Shown piece by piece: positions 30,707-32,156 of a stretch of DNA of 32,156 nucleotides (within the stretch, counting starts at the first letter, position 1; every line of letters starts with the position of its first letter). The position numbers were made by a program, and so were the translations under genes. A model generated the notes under the pieces. The model saw only the letters and a program-made list of their open reading frames with translations. It was not told the DNA's origin and did no database searches. This stretch comes from Candidatus Saccharimonadota bacterium (GTDB taxonomy: Bacteria > Patescibacteriota > Saccharimonadia > Saccharimonadales > UBA4665): the NCBI GenBank assembly GCA_028286345.1, contig JAQBRT010000002.1:1-32156 (forward strand), in the 5' to 3' direction.

Positions 30707-31750
30707 ATGAAATGGGGATTCCTACCGGCCATTAGCCTTTTATTGGCCGCTATGCCGAGCAGCACGAACTACGGCTTGCATAACTACGGCTTTGGGTCGG
30801 GCGGCACAAGCAGCTCAACATCTTCAAGTTATAAGCTGAACGCTACAACAGGGGAGGTGTCTAATACCCAATCGACGAGCGCAACTTATCAGTCACGCCC
30901 GGGCAATCAGAATGAGCAGCAATCAAATGTACCGCCGGCACCAACTTTTACCAACCCATCAAACTATTACGACAAACTGAAATTCGTAATTAGTACCGGC
31001 AATAACGCCTCAACGGCCAAGTTTGCCGTGGCCATAAGTAGTGATAACTTTGTGACGACATTGTATGTGCACCCCGATGGCACCGCCAGTAGCACCCTCA
31101 GCCTAACTGACAGGCAAACTTACGTGGCATGGGGCGGTGCGAGTGGCCAGTTAGTAACTGGCCTTAGTAGCACCACAACGTATAAGATGAAAGTGAACGC
31201 CATGCAGGGGAACTTCACGGAAACGGAATTTGGGCCAACGGCGTCAGCAGCAACAGTCGCACCGAGCATCAGTTTTAGCATATTTACCGATACCCAGCCA
31301 ACAGCGCCGTTCACGACTTCATTCCCAAATTTATTGCCAGCTACAGTAGTAAGCACTAACGATAAGTTATGGTTTAACCTGACCACTAATGCAGATGCCG
31401 GGGCGATCATATATATATCATCACAATTCGCTGGACTAAAAAGTAACAACAACGGTAATACCATAGTTTCGGCTACGGCAGACCTAACTAGCGCCAGCTC
31501 TGGCTACGGCGCACAAAACCAGTCAGTAACCCAAACATCGGGCGGACCCTTTTCTATGGTCGCGCCGTTTAATGGTGCAGGGCAGAACGTTGGCGCCCTA
31601 ACTACTTCGTTGCAGCCAATCTTTTCTTCTTCTCTACCGGTTACAGCCGGGTCAGGGTCATTACTCATAAAAGCCAAAGCGGCTAGTACTACACCATCAT
31701 CAAATGATTATGGTGATAAGATTACCTTGACATCCGCGGCTGTTTTCTAG
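30707..31750 (+). CDS. Secreted Fn3-like beta protein
   Basis: A 347-aa protein with a short signal peptide (MKWGFLPAISLLLAAMPSS). A Ser/Thr/Gly-rich region follows (SYKLNATTGEVSNTQSTSATYQSRPG, about 41-66), then a fibronectin-III-like segment (about 75-185: APTFTNPSNYYDKLKFVIS, FAVAISSDNF, LVTGLSSTTTYKMKVNAMQG) and a second beta domain (about 190-347). There is no membrane anchor at the C-terminus, so it is probably released or held by other surface proteins. The SYKLNATTGE pattern is familiar from Patescibacteria surface proteins, from memory. Role in attachment is inferred. Confidence 0.75.
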   Translation: MKWGFLPAISLLLAAMPSSTNYGLHNYGFGSGGTSSSTSSSYKLNATTGEVSNTQSTSATYQSRPGNQNEQQSNVPPAPTFTNPSNYYDKLKFVISTGNNASTAKFAVAISSDNFVTTLYVHPDGTASSTLSLTDRQTYVAWGGASGQLVTGLSSTTTYKMKVNAMQGNFTETEFGPTASAATVAPSISFSIFTDTQPTAPFTTSFPNLLPATVVSTNDKLWFNLTTNADAGAIIYISSQFAGLKSNNNGNTIVSATADLTSASSGYGAQNQSVTQTSGGPFSMVAPFNGAGQNVGALTTSLQPIFSSSLPVTAGSGSLLIKAKAASTTPSSNDYGDKITLTSAAVF

Positions 31751-31757
31751 AAAAAGA

Positions 31758-31787
31758 TTGACAGTGCTTGTGTTTATTTGTTAAAGT
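31758..31787 (+). promoter_or_regulatory. Promoter of the 31844 gene
   Basis: Consensus TTGACA at 31758, an 18-nt spacer and TAAAGT at 31782. Unlike its neighbours, this gene has a leader of about 50 nt, AT-rich and without a clear ribosome binding site. Confidence 0.6.
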
Positions 31788-31843
31788 CCTAGCATACGGT
31801 AAATTAGATCTAAACAATAAACATAAAAAACAGGCATAAAATT

Positions 31844-32156
31844 ATGAAAAGCTCCACAACGAACTACAAGCTTATATCGCAGAGAGTAATTGCTGTAGCG
31901 TTTGTGGCAGCATCTCTACTCGGTAGTGTTAGCTTTATAAACCAAGGGCAGGCAAACGCTGCTTCTGGCGCGCCATTCGCCCAGGCGTATGTGCGCCTAG
32001 ACCGCCTAGCTGCCGTTACTGTTACCGGTGGCCGTGTTTGTATAAAGCCATCAACGGCTAACCAAGCACAAACAATTGCTAGCGTAAAAATTACTTTCCC
32101 AACCACCGGCGGTACAGACTACCTAGTTAGCGCCACAGTTGGTAACTGGGCAACCA
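31844..32156 (+). CDS. Secreted surface protein, 3' partial
   Basis: ATG 31844 opens a frame that runs off the right edge (104 codons seen). Residues 1-40 are a signal peptide: basic start, hydrophobic core (VIAVAFVAASLLGSVSF) and a likely cleavage site at ANA (about 40). The mature N-terminus reads ASGAPFAQAYVRLDRLAAVT, then VTGGRVCIKPSTANQ and a beta-rich stretch (KITFPTTGGTDYLVSA). This opening is typical, from memory, of large Patescibacteria surface or S-layer-like proteins. It is separated from the 30707 gene by its own strong promoter. Full length and function cannot be judged from the fragment. Confidence 0.72.
   Translation, partial: MKSSTTNYKLISQRVIAVAFVAASLLGSVSFINQGQANAASGAPFAQAYVRLDRLAAVTVTGGRVCIKPSTANQAQTIASVKITFPTTGGTDYLVSATVGNWAT

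Noticed and set aside
1-32156. Alternative genetic code (TGA as Gly)
   Set aside because: TGA ends well-delimited genes such as yqeY (18535-18537), the ROK gene and the 30122 gene, and the conserved proteins read through normally with table 11.

Overview
The window looks like a chromosome segment from a Patescibacteria (CPR) member, most likely Candidatus Saccharibacteria (TM7). Supporting signs are compact, mostly bacterial-type housekeeping proteins that are short for their families (IF-2 of 592 aa, PriA of about 645 aa, S1 with four S1 domains), a class II ribonucleotide reductase next to nrdR, KGG-type small proteins, and many exported beta-rich or fibre-like proteins of the kind common in this group. 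TGA is used as a stop (for example in yqeY and in the ROK gene), so the code is standard table 11, not the code 25 of Gracilibacteria and Absconditabacteria. The taxonomic call is an inference from gene content, not from a marker search.

Layout. 1-5647: the 3' part of a giant repetitive surface-fibre gene (at least 1881 codons in the window, open at the left edge). 5714-6967: two paralogous single-pass membrane proteins. 7055-7664: two convergent KGG-repeat small proteins. 7824-9132 (minus): a ROK sugar-kinase-like gene overlapping an HExxH metallopeptidase gene. 9331-13288: rpsA, infB and two uncharacterised genes. 13363-14821 (minus): fmt and def. 14908-15432: an orphan gene. 15445-17382 (minus): priA. 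17522-19827: a small winged-helix regulator, then rpsU-yqeY-adk-map. 19924-20761: an orphan zinc-ribbon gene enclosed by a perfect 16-bp inverted repeat. 20858-23581: ftsA and ftsZ. 23582-24027: a structured non-coding stretch. 24028-27316: nrdR-nrdJ. 27412-32156: a second block of exported or membrane-anchored surface proteins, cut by the right edge.

How the parts work together. The centre is housekeeping: translation initiation (S1, IF-2, Fmt), N-terminal methionine processing (Def, Map), S21, replication restart (PriA), division (FtsA/FtsZ) and dNTP supply (NrdR/NrdJ). Both ends are cell-surface genes. The giant fibre shares a beta module with the 27412 protein and a C-terminal module with the 28260 protein, so the two ends probably draw on one surface-protein toolkit.

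The most notable patterns are: (i) about ten genes whose start codon lies 6-11 nt after a good -10 box and without a Shine-Dalgarno sequence, which predicts widespread leaderless mRNAs; (ii) the inverted-repeat-bounded orphan cassette between map and ftsA; (iii) a family of AT-core palindromes in intergenic gaps; (iv) the fibre protein with six 98-aa repeats each carrying a cysteine pair, two lectin-like domains and a phage-type S74 self-cleaving chaperone motif. No rRNA, tRNA, CRISPR array or transposase was recognised.
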